Assembly (NCBI RefSeq): GCF_012641275.1
Contig: NZ_JABAIA010000004.1
Location: 682,001 to 746,000 of the forward strand
Source of the DNA: Chitinophaga varians
GTDB taxonomy: Bacteria; Bacteroidota; Bacteroidia; Chitinophagales; Chitinophagaceae
DNA length: 64,000 bases
Direction: 5' to 3'
In this document: piece after piece, positions 1-8,007 of the stretch
Layout of the letters: each line of letters starts with the position of its first letter
How positions within the stretch are numbered: position 1 is the first letter of the stretch
Notes under the pieces: model-generated
Seen by the model: only the letters and a program-made list of their open reading frames with translations
What the model was told of the DNA's origin: nothing
Databases searched by the model: none
Made by a program: the position numbers and the translations under genes

Positions 1-605
1 TGACCGGCTCCGGCGCCGATGGCATCCAGACATCCGCCATCGATCTGCTGGAAGTGTATAACAATGAAGTCACCAACTGGGCGCTGCAGCACAATTATGC
101 CCACAACGGCGGTATCCTGATCGGTGGCCGCACGACCAATACCAATACGCATGACAACTACGTGCATGACGGTTGGGGCGAGATGTGCCAGTTCTACGGC
201 GCGGGTGGCGGCTACCATATTATCCATAACAACCTGTTCCGGGACAACCAGGCGCAAAACAGCGGCGTCGGCATGAGAGGCGACAACAATGCTATTGTAC
301 AAATTACCAATAACACCATTGCCAGGTCCGGAGGTCCCCTGCTGCGTATCAATGGGTATACCGGTCAAACAGGCGCACAGATCGTGAATGGAAACGCCTT
401 TATCCAACCGTTGACAGGTGGTGGCGTCATTTATCCTTCTGCCTATATCTACCTGGAAAATGGCGGTGTTGTTACGGAAGGCACAGGGGCTAATGCCAAC
501 ACGCGTTTCACAACAGTGGCCGCTGCTAATGTGGATGTCAACAATTATTATCTCCCGAATCCGGGATCTCCGATGGGTGCCTCCGGCTACAGGAAAATAC
601 CCTGA
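1..605 (+). CDS. Right-handed beta-helix (pectate-lyase-like fold) protein, 3' part
   Basis: The gene enters from the left edge; the frame is open from nucleotide 3 and ends at a TGA at 603-605, leaving about 200 C-terminal residues. The visible part is made of short, Asn/Gly/His-rich strands with spaced HN and NN pairs (HNYAHNGG, HDNYVHDG, HNNLFRDN, NNTIARSGG), the pattern of parallel beta-helix coils as in pectate-lyase-like and NosD/PbH1 families. Such proteins are usually secreted and bind or cleave polysaccharide. The N-terminus, signal peptide and any catalytic module lie outside the window, so enzyme activity cannot be judged. A GTG at 54 is internal and is not the start. Confidence 0.7.
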   Translation, partial: TGSGADGIQTSAIDLLEVYNNEVTNWALQHNYAHNGGILIGGRTTNTNTHDNYVHDGWGEMCQFYGAGGGYHIIHNNLFRDNQAQNSGVGMRGDNNAIVQITNNTIARSGGPLLRINGYTGQTGAQIVNGNAFIQPLTGGGVIYPSAYIYLENGGVVTEGTGANANTRFTTVAAANVDVNNYYLPNPGSPMGASGYRKIP

Positions 606-751
606 TCAACTGCTGCGTAATTAATGGGAAAGGGAATAACTAAAAGGGGATGCTGTTAACCGACGTCACACCATGAAACTGCTGTATAAAAAAGAAATAG
701 ACAGGTAAATGGGAATAGAATGAAGTAAGACCTATCATCTTGTTAGAAGGT

Positions 752-802
752 AGACAGATGTGAAAAGCTACCGGCGGTGCCGGTAGCTTTTCACATCTGT
801 CT
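752..802. terminator. Bidirectional terminator, 24-bp perfect hairpin
   Basis: Arms at 752-775 and 779-802 are exact reverse complements over 24 bp, with a 3-nt loop (ggt). It sits between the end of the beta-helix gene and the end of the opposing gene at 815, so it can stop transcription from both sides. There is no long T run after the stem, but the arm includes AAAA/TTTT tracts. Confidence 0.7.
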
Positions 803-814
803 AAGTTCAAGTAG

Positions 815-1201
815 TCAATTTGCGTTATTTGTCTTAATTGATTCCCATACTACAGGCAAGCAGATATTTTCAATCACTAGTGATTTAAGTGTATTGTTTG
901 ATAAAATATAACTAGCATTTTTAAAACCACAGTCATTCGGCAAAGGCGTAGATACGGTTAATATGATCGTATCATTCTTATTTTCCCAAGTGCCTAAAAA
1001 ATCTAATTCAGTTTCTTTCTTATAACGAGTATCTTTTTTACTGAACTTTAAATTAAAGGTTCCTTGCCCCTTTAAATTCAGATTCCATTGCTTCGTAACG
1101 GTATATGAATAAGCACAGACAATGTCTCTATGAGAATATTGCCTATCCTGATAATTTGTATTAAACGGTATTATAAAGTATAAAAAAAGAAGAATATTCA
1201 T
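815..1201 (-). CDS. Hypothetical exported protein in AT-rich stretch
   Basis: A 128-residue protein if the ATG at 1201 is used; this start gives a hydrophobic N-terminus (MNILLFLYFIIPF) that looks like a signal peptide or anchor. An upstream in-frame ATG at 1243 would put 14 polar residues before it and is less likely. The rest is rich in Lys, Asn and Thr, with a beta-like region around GTFNLKFSKKD and LDFLGTWENKNDTIIL, resembling small lipocalin-like or DUF-type secreted proteins in style only. No family recognised. Codon use is much more AT-rich than in the neighbours, suggesting recent acquisition. It ends 13 bp from the hairpin at 752-802. Confidence 0.5.
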   Translation of the reverse strand: MNILLFLYFIIPFNTNYQDRQYSHRDIVCAYSYTVTKQWNLNLKGQGTFNLKFSKKDTRYKKETELDFLGTWENKNDTIILTVSTPLPNDCGFKNASYILSNNTLKSLVIENICLPVVWESIKTNNAN

Positions 1202-1333
1202 GAATTCCCAGTTTAACATCTCCAAACCTAGTTGTGTCTCCAAGAAAATCAGCTTTTGAGATTGTATTATTATTCATTGCTGAATAGTACCGGGCCACCG
1301 CACACTTATCATTTTGTTTACAAAAAAAATCTC

Positions 1334-1609
1334 TTATTCTTTTGCTGTTTTGATCACATTAACCATCAAAAGACCAGACTTTATTCTAAGGCAGAAACAC
1401 CAAACATTGTCAACATCTCGTATTCTGGTCGGACTTTCACTTTTAATCTCATCTTGTAATTCCAATATCCCTTTCCTCCCTAAAAACTTCACCTGTGTTA
1501 ATTGAAGGCTTTTACTCCACAAAATCATGGCTGTATTTACATCATTTTCCTTGACCTGACTAATATAGGTCCCCCCTCTAAACTCCATAATGAATGTGTA
1601 TATATCCAT
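1334..1609 (-). CDS. Small conserved-looking hypothetical protein
   Basis: A 91-residue protein starting MDIYTFIMEFRGGTYISQV and continuing with a polar, mixed alpha/beta composition; there is no signal peptide or membrane segment. The opening, a short strand followed by an FRGGTY turn and then a helix that includes AMILWSKSL, resembles small orphan proteins found next to toxin or immunity genes in Bacteroidota, but this is a resemblance only. It is AT-rich like its neighbour at 815-1201. The C-terminus (GLLMVNVIKTAKE) could be natural or shortened. Confidence 0.5.
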   Translation of the reverse strand: MDIYTFIMEFRGGTYISQVKENDVNTAMILWSKSLQLTQVKFLGRKGILELQDEIKSESPTRIRDVDNVWCFCLRIKSGLLMVNVIKTAKE

Positions 1610-1610
1610 A

Positions 1611-1746
1611 GCTCAAATTATTAGTTACTCTGCCAGCATGGTACTGGATTAAAAACTACTTAAACGTATTGAAGATATTGAAGCCTTGCCTAAAGAGGAA
1701 AAAGAAAAAATTTATTATTTCATTGTACCTGCATTATCTGATAAAA
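1611..1746 (+). pseudogene. Remnant of an XRE-family regulator C-terminus (probable)
   Basis: Reading the plus strand in the frame of 1653 gives MVLD, a TAA stop at 1650-1652, then KLLKRIEDIEALPKEEKEK and IYYFI. This closely resembles the conserved tail of Bacteroidota XRE (cro/CI-type) regulators, in which a KLL..-EDLP-EEK segment precedes the last helix. No helix-turn-helix part is present upstream, the frame is broken, and the likeness stops near 1713, where an unrelated truncated gene begins on the other strand. Identified by pattern memory, so the family call is an inference. Confidence 0.45.
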
Positions 1747-1915
1747 CCTGAACTCCTGTTGTACTATTGGTATATATAGTTTTTACAGGCGTGGCGGAGG
1801 GAAGACTGCTTCCTCCAGGCTGCTGGCCGGAGGCCGTCTGACTACCGGATAATATAGCTGTAAACAATAAAAACGCAGAAATTTGGATGATGCTACGTTG
1901 AGTTCTTTCTCTCAT
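1715..1915 (-). pseudogene. Truncated secreted protein (N-terminal fragment)
   Basis: From the ATG at 1915 the 66-residue product has a positively charged start (MRERTQRS), a hydrophobic core (IIQISAFLLFTAILSG) and a likely SPI cleavage region (SQTASGQQ), followed by only about 35 residues (ending DNAGTMK) and a TAA. A signal peptide with almost no mature domain suggests the 5' remnant of a longer secreted protein, cut at about 1715-1723, exactly where the regulator remnant on the opposite strand also loses its similarity. A start at 1957 is possible but adds residues before the signal. It could alternatively be a genuine very small secreted peptide. Confidence 0.4.
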
Positions 1916-1992
1916 AGGTATTATTCTTGGGCAACAATCGAAAACAGGATTTGACAACTTAAATATATAGAAATATTACTTAACCAGGATTA

Positions 1993-2727
1993 CTATTCTC
2001 CTTTCAGCTCCTGCATCATTTGTATAGTTAAGCTGTAATGCTCTTCTATGGGCACTTTCGCTCTGTGAACGGTATTGATGTCTTTCCCTTCTTTTGTCCA
2101 GAGCATGGGGTAGAAGCTAAAGACCTCGTTGCCGTCCAGCGCTGGCACGTCCTGTTGCCAGTCTTTCCAGCGAAGGTCATGATAGAATCCCGCTACATCT
2201 CCTTCAAAACAGAATAGCAAAAACTCGGTATAGGTGAGGTCAAGCGGCTCCCACGTCAATGCCGACGGATCGAAGTAGTATGTTTTGCCTAAGTCTTCGC
2301 CAAGGCCACCGCCGTTAATCGCGAAAAAACCGCCGGCAGCGTCATCAGCTATCAGTATGAAACCTGCATTGCCTTCGGGAAATGATGTTTTGCCGTTGTT
2401 CCATGTATGGAACGTTCTGTTTAATTTAGGATGGCCCGAGCCCAGAATCCTTATCCAGCCGTAATCTACCAGTATGCCACCGCTGTTGAAAATAATGGCG
2501 CCCATCGGAGAGCGGGTGGTCACCTGTGCTTCATACAAAGTTTCTCCGGCCTTGCTTGCTGTAACAGGCAGGACTTCCACCTTGTTGGTGGCGCTGTTGA
2601 TCCAGGAGACGACATGCTCCCAGCCAGGCTCATGGGTGTTGATCAATTCTTCCAGTGGTCTTTTAGTAACGTGGGTAGCAAACAAGCGGGCCACACCAAG
2701 CAGTTGTAACCGATAATCATTCATCAT
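1993..2727 (-). CDS. DUF2625 family protein
   Basis: A 244-residue soluble protein without signal peptide. The core contains GSGHPKLNRTFHTWN, followed by a FILIADDAAGGFFAINGGGLG block and a FYHDLRWKDW block, features I associate with DUF2625, a family of cytoplasmic proteins of unknown function related in style to SMI1/KNR4-like proteins. The length fits the family. It starts with two consecutive ATG codons (2727 and 2724). The MFS gene upstream on the same strand ends 45 bp away, so the two could share a transcript. Confidence 0.75.
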   Translation of the reverse strand: MMNDYRLQLLGVARLFATHVTKRPLEELINTHEPGWEHVVSWINSATNKVEVLPVTASKAGETLYEAQVTTRSPMGAIIFNSGGILVDYGWIRILGSGHPKLNRTFHTWNNGKTSFPEGNAGFILIADDAAGGFFAINGGGLGEDLGKTYYFDPSALTWEPLDLTYTEFLLFCFEGDVAGFYHDLRWKDWQQDVPALDGNEVFSFYPMLWTKEGKDINTVHRAKVPIEEHYSLTIQMMQELKGE

Positions 2728-2772
2728 GACAATAAATTCTGTTCTGTTGTACGCAAAGTAAATGAATCCGGT

Positions 2773-4020
2773 TTACAGCCGGGCATTATTTTCTTTCATG
2801 CGGAACAATACCACCACGCCTGAGAGGAAGGTGATAATGCCTGCTATATGCACAGCCCACATCAGCCCAAAGAAGTTGGCCACAATACCGGCCATCAGGG
2901 CGCCTGCGGCGTAGCCGATATCCCGCCAGAAACGATAAACGCCCAGGGAGGAAGCCCGCCAGGAGGGATGCGCTGCATCGCTCACGGCCGCCAGCAAAGC
3001 GGGATATACCATTGCGGTACCAATGCCCAGCAGTACAGAGCCTACCAGCCCGGATGTGAGCGGCGGAAAGAATGCCAGGCCGATGACCACATGTCCTAAT
3101 GCCTGTACAAACATGCCCCATACGATCAGCGGCTTGCGGCCTATCTTATCGGCCAGCGGACCGGTGATGACTTGTCCGAAGCCCCACACGAACGGATATA
3201 CGGCTTTTATCCAGCCTACGCCTTCCAGGCCTACGCCGGCTGCGATGAACAACAAAGGGAAAACACCCCATGACATGCCGTCGTTCAGGTTATTGATCAG
3301 CCCTGCCTGCGAAACGGCAAAGAGGTTCCTGTTCCGGAAAGATGTTTCCCGGAACACCCATAACAAATCCGGTTTGTGGAACTGTTCACCAGGCAGGTGT
3401 TGTTGCGCTACCTGCGCGGATTCCAGGCGGGCATGCTGCCACGTGTCCCTGATCACCAGGATGGATAATATCAGGCCGGCAATGGTGTAAAAAATGCCGA
3501 TGTAAAAAGGGGCGGGCCTTAATCCGTAGTGTGACGCGAGGTAACCTGTAAGCAGCGCTGTCAGTCCCACTGCGCCATAGCCGGCCGCTTCGTTCAGCCC
3601 CATGGCCAGCCCGCGTTTTTTCGGGCCTACAAGGTCTATTTTCATGTTGACCGTCATCGACCAGGCCAGTCCCTGGCTTACGCCCAGCAGCACATTGGCC
3701 ACGATGATCCAGTTCCACGACGGCCCCCAGGCCAGTAAGAACGGCACCGGCAGCCCCACCAGCCAGCCGGCGATCAGCACACGCTTCCGGGTGTATTTGT
3801 CGGCCAGCACGCCGGAAACAAGATTGGTAAATGCTTTCACCACGCCAAAAGCGATGATAAAGGAAAACACCACGATGTCTGACCCTATCTTAAACTCCTC
3901 CGTACCTACCAGCGGCACTACCGTCCGCTCCAGGCCCACCATACCACCTACCAGTATGTTGACCAGCACCAGCAGCGTGAACTGCTGCCAGTTTTCCTTT
4001 AATCCCAGTTTAATTTCCAT
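2773..4020 (-). CDS. MFS transporter
   Basis: A 415-residue inner-membrane protein of the major facilitator superfamily, with 12 predicted hydrophobic spans. The loop between helices 2 and 3 carries the A-motif-like GVLADKYTRKRVLIAG, and the equivalent in the second half is GPLADKIGRKPLIVWG. The start at 4020 (MEIKLG) is chosen over a codon at 4038 because it begins right before the first polar/hydrophobic transition. The substrate cannot be told from the sequence; the family exports drugs or moves small metabolites. The DUF2625 gene follows 45 bp downstream. Confidence 0.85.
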   Translation of the reverse strand: MEIKLGLKENWQQFTLLVLVNILVGGMVGLERTVVPLVGTEEFKIGSDIVVFSFIIAFGVVKAFTNLVSGVLADKYTRKRVLIAGWLVGLPVPFLLAWGPSWNWIIVANVLLGVSQGLAWSMTVNMKIDLVGPKKRGLAMGLNEAAGYGAVGLTALLTGYLASHYGLRPAPFYIGIFYTIAGLILSILVIRDTWQHARLESAQVAQQHLPGEQFHKPDLLWVFRETSFRNRNLFAVSQAGLINNLNDGMSWGVFPLLFIAAGVGLEGVGWIKAVYPFVWGFGQVITGPLADKIGRKPLIVWGMFVQALGHVVIGLAFFPPLTSGLVGSVLLGIGTAMVYPALLAAVSDAAHPSWRASSLGVYRFWRDIGYAAGALMAGIVANFFGLMWAVHIAGIITFLSGVVVLFRMKENNARL

Positions 4021-4275
4021 AGCAATTTGCCTGACCACAAAGATAAAGAAGTCTGTCCGAAGCCGGTAATAAGCCCGACATTGTCAATAGGGACATGAAC
4101 TGCAAAAGTGCATATGGAAACAACGTGGTTAGCAGGATGGGAAAATAATTTATCCAATTGGGAAATTTAGGTATCTTGAAAACAGATTGATCGCCCGGAA
4201 ACCGCAACTGCACCGGACCTTGTGTCGTGCCGCATTTTGTCGTTTTTTTCCAAACAGGCAATATCACCCTTTATA

Positions 4276-4283
4276 TATTTTTG
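4276..4283 (+). promoter_or_regulatory. Candidate -7 promoter element (TAnnTTTG)
   Basis: TATTTTTG fits the Bacteroidota -7 consensus exactly and ends 17 bp before the VOC start at 4301. No convincing TTTG -33 box lies 19-21 bp upstream, so confidence is limited. Confidence 0.4.
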
Positions 4284-4300
4284 CCAAAAACACGCTATCC

Positions 4301-4654
4301 ATGACAGCAAACAAATTAAAACACGAACAGGTACAGTACATTGAGTTTCTCACGAATGATCTCGAACGCGCCAAAAAATTTTATCAGAATTGTTTTGGCT
4401 GGAAGTTTGTCGACTATGGTCCGGGCTATACGGCATTTGGAGGTGACTATGTTGATGGCGGCTTCACCACCGGTACACCGGTAAAAGGCTCGGTACTGGT
4501 AGTGCTGTATTCCGAAGACCTGGAGGCGACCAGGGCGAAGGTACAGGCAGCAGGAGGGAAGATCGTAAAAGATATCTTCAGCTTTCCCGGCGGGCAGCGG
4601 TTCCAGTTCGAAGATCCTGACGGATATGAGCTGGCGGTCTGGGCCACCGTGTAA
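4301..4654 (+). CDS. VOC (glyoxalase/bleomycin-resistance fold) protein
   Basis: A 117-residue single-domain protein of the vicinal-oxygen-chelate superfamily. Two beta-alpha-beta-beta-beta modules are visible: IEFLTNDLERAKKFYQNCFGW at the start and VLYSEDLEATRAKVQAAGGK in the middle, ending with FEDPDGYELAVW, whose Glu is the usual metal ligand. The first-strand His (KHEQVQYIEF) is a candidate partner ligand. The ATG at 4301 is preferred because longer upstream reading adds non-conserved residues. Members act as isomerases, dioxygenases or antibiotic-binding proteins; the specific role is unknown. It stands alone between a promoter-like element and a terminator. Confidence 0.85.
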   Translation: MTANKLKHEQVQYIEFLTNDLERAKKFYQNCFGWKFVDYGPGYTAFGGDYVDGGFTTGTPVKGSVLVVLYSEDLEATRAKVQAAGGKIVKDIFSFPGGQRFQFEDPDGYELAVWATV

Positions 4655-4672
4655 TACTTGTAAACTAACCGG

Positions 4673-4706
4673 AAAGGCTGTAGGTCAGTGACTTACAGCC
4701 TTTTTT
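4673..4706 (+). terminator. Intrinsic terminator after VOC gene
   Basis: Stem aaaggctgtaggtca / tgacttacagccttt (15 bp with one G-T pair, tight loop) followed by a T run at 4701-4706. Confidence 0.8.
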
Positions 4707-4772
4707 GCTGATGGGTGCCGTTTTTATATCTTCATCCATAGATCGGTACATTTCCCCGTTTCATCGACACTC

Positions 4773-5843
4773 ATGAAAAATAACCCTGCTGCTTCCCTTA
4801 ATTTGTATATGTTATCCTGGAAAGCCCCTCAAATCTGTATTCATATCGTCTGTTGCTTGTTGTTTATGATATTCCCGTTGTTGTTCATGTCTAACGGGAA
4901 GGGGTATACTGAACTGATAGCGCCTGCCATGCACTACAGTTATTGGTTGTTCTGCAGCTGTTACATCTGCCTGTTCTATTTCAATCGCTATTACCTGATG
5001 CCCGGATTTTTTATTCCGGGCAGATATGGTGGTTATGCCGCTATGGCCCTGCTGTTATGTGCGGGCATCTTTTTCCTGCAACCGTTCGACCGGCTCCTTC
5101 GGCAGAAATGGGCGGTGCCGCCGGAGGGGGCGGCGTGGGTGTATGTGCCGCCGGTCATCGATATCACCAGCCTCTTTATCTTCTTTATGATCATGGCGCT
5201 GGGCGCTGCCATCACCACTACGCGCCGCTGGCAATTGACCGAGCAGCGCGCCCTTACCGCCGAGCGGGAGAAGATCAGGGCTGAGCTGTCTTTCCTGAAA
5301 GCACAGGTACATCCGCACTTTCTGTATAACACCCTGAATAATATTTATACCCTGGCGCTGACAAAAAATAATTACACTGCGGACAGTATTCTGCGCTTAT
5401 CGAATATTATGCGTTACATTACGGACGAGGTGATCGCAGACTATGTGCCGCTCCCGCAGGAAGAGGCCTGTATCCGCGATTATATCGCCCTGCAACAGCT
5501 CCGTCTGCAGCCGGGAACAGTGGATTACCAGGTTTCCGGAGAGATGGAGCATAAACAGATCAGTCCGCTGATACTGATGACGTTCGTGGAAAATGTGTTT
5601 AAGTACGGCATCAGTAAACATCAGCCGGCACCGGTTACTATCCGCCTGAGCATAAAAGACCGTCAGATTGTTTTTTTCTGTTGTAACCGTATCTTCCGGG
5701 AACCCGCGCCGGTCAACAGCAGCGGCGTAGGAATTGCCAACACCAGGCAACGGCTGGCATTACTGTATCCACAAAAACACATACTGGATATAACCACAGA
5801 TAATAACCTATATACCGTCAGACTGACATTACTGACAGATTAA
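4773..5843 (+). CDS. LytS-like sensor histidine kinase
   Basis: A 356-residue membrane histidine kinase of the His_kinase (PF06580) type. The N-terminal half has about four hydrophobic spans (residues 20-40, 52-72, 86-104, 126-150), then a short coiled linker. The phosphoacceptor box is AQVHPHFLYNTLNNIYTL around residues 177-194, with His182 the likely acceptor, and the ATP-binding N box is FVENVFKYGIS at 271-281; a GVGIANTRQRL G box follows. There is no periplasmic sensor domain, so the signal is probably sensed in the membrane. It is followed after 23 bp by its LytTR response regulator, making a typical Bacteroidota two-gene system. Confidence 0.9.
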   Translation: MKNNPAASLNLYMLSWKAPQICIHIVCCLLFMIFPLLFMSNGKGYTELIAPAMHYSYWLFCSCYICLFYFNRYYLMPGFFIPGRYGGYAAMALLLCAGIFFLQPFDRLLRQKWAVPPEGAAWVYVPPVIDITSLFIFFMIMALGAAITTTRRWQLTEQRALTAEREKIRAELSFLKAQVHPHFLYNTLNNIYTLALTKNNYTADSILRLSNIMRYITDEVIADYVPLPQEEACIRDYIALQQLRLQPGTVDYQVSGEMEHKQISPLILMTFVENVFKYGISKHQPAPVTIRLSIKDRQIVFFCCNRIFREPAPVNSSGVGIANTRQRLALLYPQKHILDITTDNNLYTVRLTLLTD

Positions 5844-5866
5844 CCCAATTTACTTCATTCACCTAT

Positions 5867-6568
5867 ATGAAGATAAAAGCCATCGCTATAGATGATGAAC
5901 CGCTTGCACTGGAGCTGATCAGGAACTACACCGCGCAGTTCCCCGCTTTACAGCTGTTGCAGACTTTCGACGATGCACTGTCGGGCGCTGAATTCCTCCG
6001 TTGCCGCCCGGTAGACCTGCTGTTCATCGATATCAATATGCCCGATATCACCGGCATCGATCTGGTGCGTTCCCTGGAGGAAAAACCCATGGTCATTTTC
6101 ACGACCGCGCATAAACGATTTGCCCATGAAGGGTTTGAACTGGAGGCATTGGACTACCTGCTGAAGCCTATCAGCATGGAACGTTTTTCAAGGACCATGC
6201 AGAAAACGATGATGCAGTACCACTACAAACAGGCTGCTGTTGCGCCCCGTGAGCCAGAGTCATTTTTCGTATATGCGGAATATAAACAGGTGAGGATATG
6301 GTTGGACGACGTGGAATATATCGAAAGCCTGGAAGATTATATCCGTATCCATCTGTTAAGCGGCCGGCCGGTGCTCACGCTGATGCCTTTGAAGAAAGTG
6401 CTGGAGAAGCTGCCGCATGACCGCTTCCGGCGTATCCATCGCAGCTATATTGTAGCGGTGCGCAGTATCTGTGCTATCGCCTACCGTAAAGTGCTGCTGC
6501 ATTCCGGTGCCACATTGCCCGTCAGCAGCACTTATGCGGACAGTATACGGGAGTGGGGCGGCAAATAA
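5867..6568 (+). CDS. LytTR-family response regulator
   Basis: A 233-residue DNA-binding response regulator. The receiver domain (about 1-120) has the acidic pair Asp9-Asp10, the phospho-acceptor Asp55 in LLFIDINMPD, a Thr in IFTTAHK and the conserved Lys in DYLLKPI near residue 99. The C-terminal LytTR domain (about 130-230) contains VEYIESLEDYIRIHL and RFRRIHRSYIVA, the usual beta-sheet DNA-binding core. It forms an operon with the kinase just upstream. Targets are unknown; the next gene downstream, the dioxygenase-like lipoprotein, starts 86 bp away and is a possible target but may be independent. Confidence 0.92.
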   Translation: MKIKAIAIDDEPLALELIRNYTAQFPALQLLQTFDDALSGAEFLRCRPVDLLFIDINMPDITGIDLVRSLEEKPMVIFTTAHKRFAHEGFELEALDYLLKPISMERFSRTMQKTMMQYHYKQAAVAPREPESFFVYAEYKQVRIWLDDVEYIESLEDYIRIHLLSGRPVLTLMPLKKVLEKLPHDRFRRIHRSYIVAVRSICAIAYRKVLLHSGATLPVSSTYADSIREWGGK

Positions 6569-6654
6569 TACGTCGGCACATCGCTCGCTTTTACCGATAC
6601 CTGCTTGATAAAAAAATGAGGTTGACAGATCTTTAGTCAAACAATTTTTATCTT

Positions 6655-7368
6655 ATGGAAAGGAAAAATTTTCTCAGATCACTGGCTGTTACAGCCATCT
6701 CTGCCCCTGTATTGCTGGAAGCCTGTAAAAAAGACAACACAGACCCTAAAGCAGCAGCTGCCGCCGGTGCTCAGACAGAAGCCGCCTGCGTGCTCACAGA
6801 TCCCGACATGGACGGTCCATATCCCCTGTACAACAGCCGTGGCTCCGCTATCAACCGGGTAAACATCACCGATAACAAACCCGGTCTTCCGCTGTACATC
6901 GATATCAAAGTGCAAAGTGTCAGCAGGGGATGCGCTCCCGTGACCAATGCAAGGGTGGATATCTGGCAGTGCGACAAGGACGGTTATTATTCCGGTTATG
7001 TCAACAACGGCTACCTGGGCGTGCAGAACAATGTCGGCCGTCTTTTCGGCAGAGGGCTGCAATACACCAATGCCAATGGTTTGGTACATTTCCAGTCTAT
7101 CTATCCCGGATGGTACCCCGGCCGTTGCACCCACCTGCATGCACAGATATTTATCGGCACCAGCTTGTACCTGACTACGCAGATCGCCTTCCCGGACGCG
7201 ATCAACGCCGCCGTATACAGCACACCGTTATATGCAGTACACGGACAGAACCCCACTACCAACTATCTCGACGGTATTATCTCCGACTCACTGGCAACTG
7301 AACTGGCTACCGTAACACCTGCTTCCGGCGGGGGATATAACCTGTATCATACGATCAACATCAGATAA
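6655..7368 (+). CDS. Intradiol ring-cleavage dioxygenase-like lipoprotein
   Basis: A 237-residue protein with a hydrophobic leader ending in LLEACKK, so Cys24 is a likely SPII lipidation site, followed by an Ala-rich linker. The rest is the intradiol-dioxygenase beta-sandwich: LTDPDMDGPYPLY, PVTNARVDIWQCDKDGYYSGY and FQSIYPGWYPGRCTHLHAQIF. In the family the non-haem Fe(III) is bound by two Tyr and two His; Tyr111/112, Tyr154, His160 and His162 sit at the right places, so an active enzyme is plausible. Classical members cleave catechols in the cytosol, whereas this one appears to be membrane-anchored outside the cytoplasm. No aromatic-degradation genes are nearby. Confidence 0.85.
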   Translation: MERKNFLRSLAVTAISAPVLLEACKKDNTDPKAAAAAGAQTEAACVLTDPDMDGPYPLYNSRGSAINRVNITDNKPGLPLYIDIKVQSVSRGCAPVTNARVDIWQCDKDGYYSGYVNNGYLGVQNNVGRLFGRGLQYTNANGLVHFQSIYPGWYPGRCTHLHAQIFIGTSLYLTTQIAFPDAINAAVYSTPLYAVHGQNPTTNYLDGIISDSLATELATVTPASGGGYNLYHTINIR

Positions 7369-7410
7369 TTTTTTCAACCAATTTCTTACCAGTCGATTTA
7401 ATTTATTTTT

Positions 7411-7962
7411 ATGAAGACGCAGCCAGCGCAGATCACCCTGTCTTTCAGACAGGTCATAGATGCGGCTTCCACCGGGGATTTAGAGAAGAAGATATTCGAA
7501 GATTCCTATGTGGAATTCCTGATGCAGTCGCAGGCATATAATCCTGATAAGCAGTTCCGGACATTCACCGAGCTGAAAGCCCATAATCCGAAATCCAATT
7601 CGTTGCATTATAAAGTGGGCTTTGCAGTGGGCTTGTATCTACAGGAACTGGGCAACAGGATTCCAGGGGTGACGGATTGCCTCGGCAGCAAAGAACTGCC
7701 TTTTGAACTATATCATCTGGAGCTGATCGAGTCTGATATTGAAGACCGCAGCCAGCACCGTGTTGCGGTGAATTACATCACACCGCCGTTTACGCTGCTG
7801 CATATCATCGGCGACCGGCTGCTGCTGGTGTCTCCCGAGCAGACCGGCCAACCAGACACTTATGATACGTTTATGGTGGCGTTACAGCCACAGCTGGCCA
7901 TTACCAGCTACAAACCGCTGTCGCAACCGCAGGATGTGCATCATATAGCACAGGTACTTTAA
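7411..7962 (+). CDS. Hypothetical protein
   Basis: A 183-residue soluble protein without signal peptide or membrane span, and not recognised. It begins with a short region followed by an acidic helix (STGDLEKKIFEDSYVEFLM), has a central VGFAVGLYLQELGNRIP segment and ends in beta-like sequence (VNYITPPFTLLHIIGDRLLLVSPE). Codon use matches the neighbours, so it is probably a real gene. It begins 42 bp after the dioxygenase-like gene and could share its transcript; a convergent hairpin follows. Confidence 0.6.
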   Translation: MKTQPAQITLSFRQVIDAASTGDLEKKIFEDSYVEFLMQSQAYNPDKQFRTFTELKAHNPKSNSLHYKVGFAVGLYLQELGNRIPGVTDCLGSKELPFELYHLELIESDIEDRSQHRVAVNYITPPFTLLHIIGDRLLLVSPEQTGQPDTYDTFMVALQPQLAITSYKPLSQPQDVHHIAQVL

Positions 7963-7975
7963 CAAAGCAGATGGG

Positions 7976-8007
7976 GTAAGTTGTAAGCGGGCCAGCTTAC
8001 AACTTAC
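7976..8007. terminator. Bidirectional terminator hairpin
   Basis: Perfect 13-bp stem (gtaagttgtaagc / gcttacaacttac) with a 6-nt loop between convergent genes. The right arm includes the stop codon (7997-7999) of the ABC permease gene on the minus strand. Confidence 0.7.
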
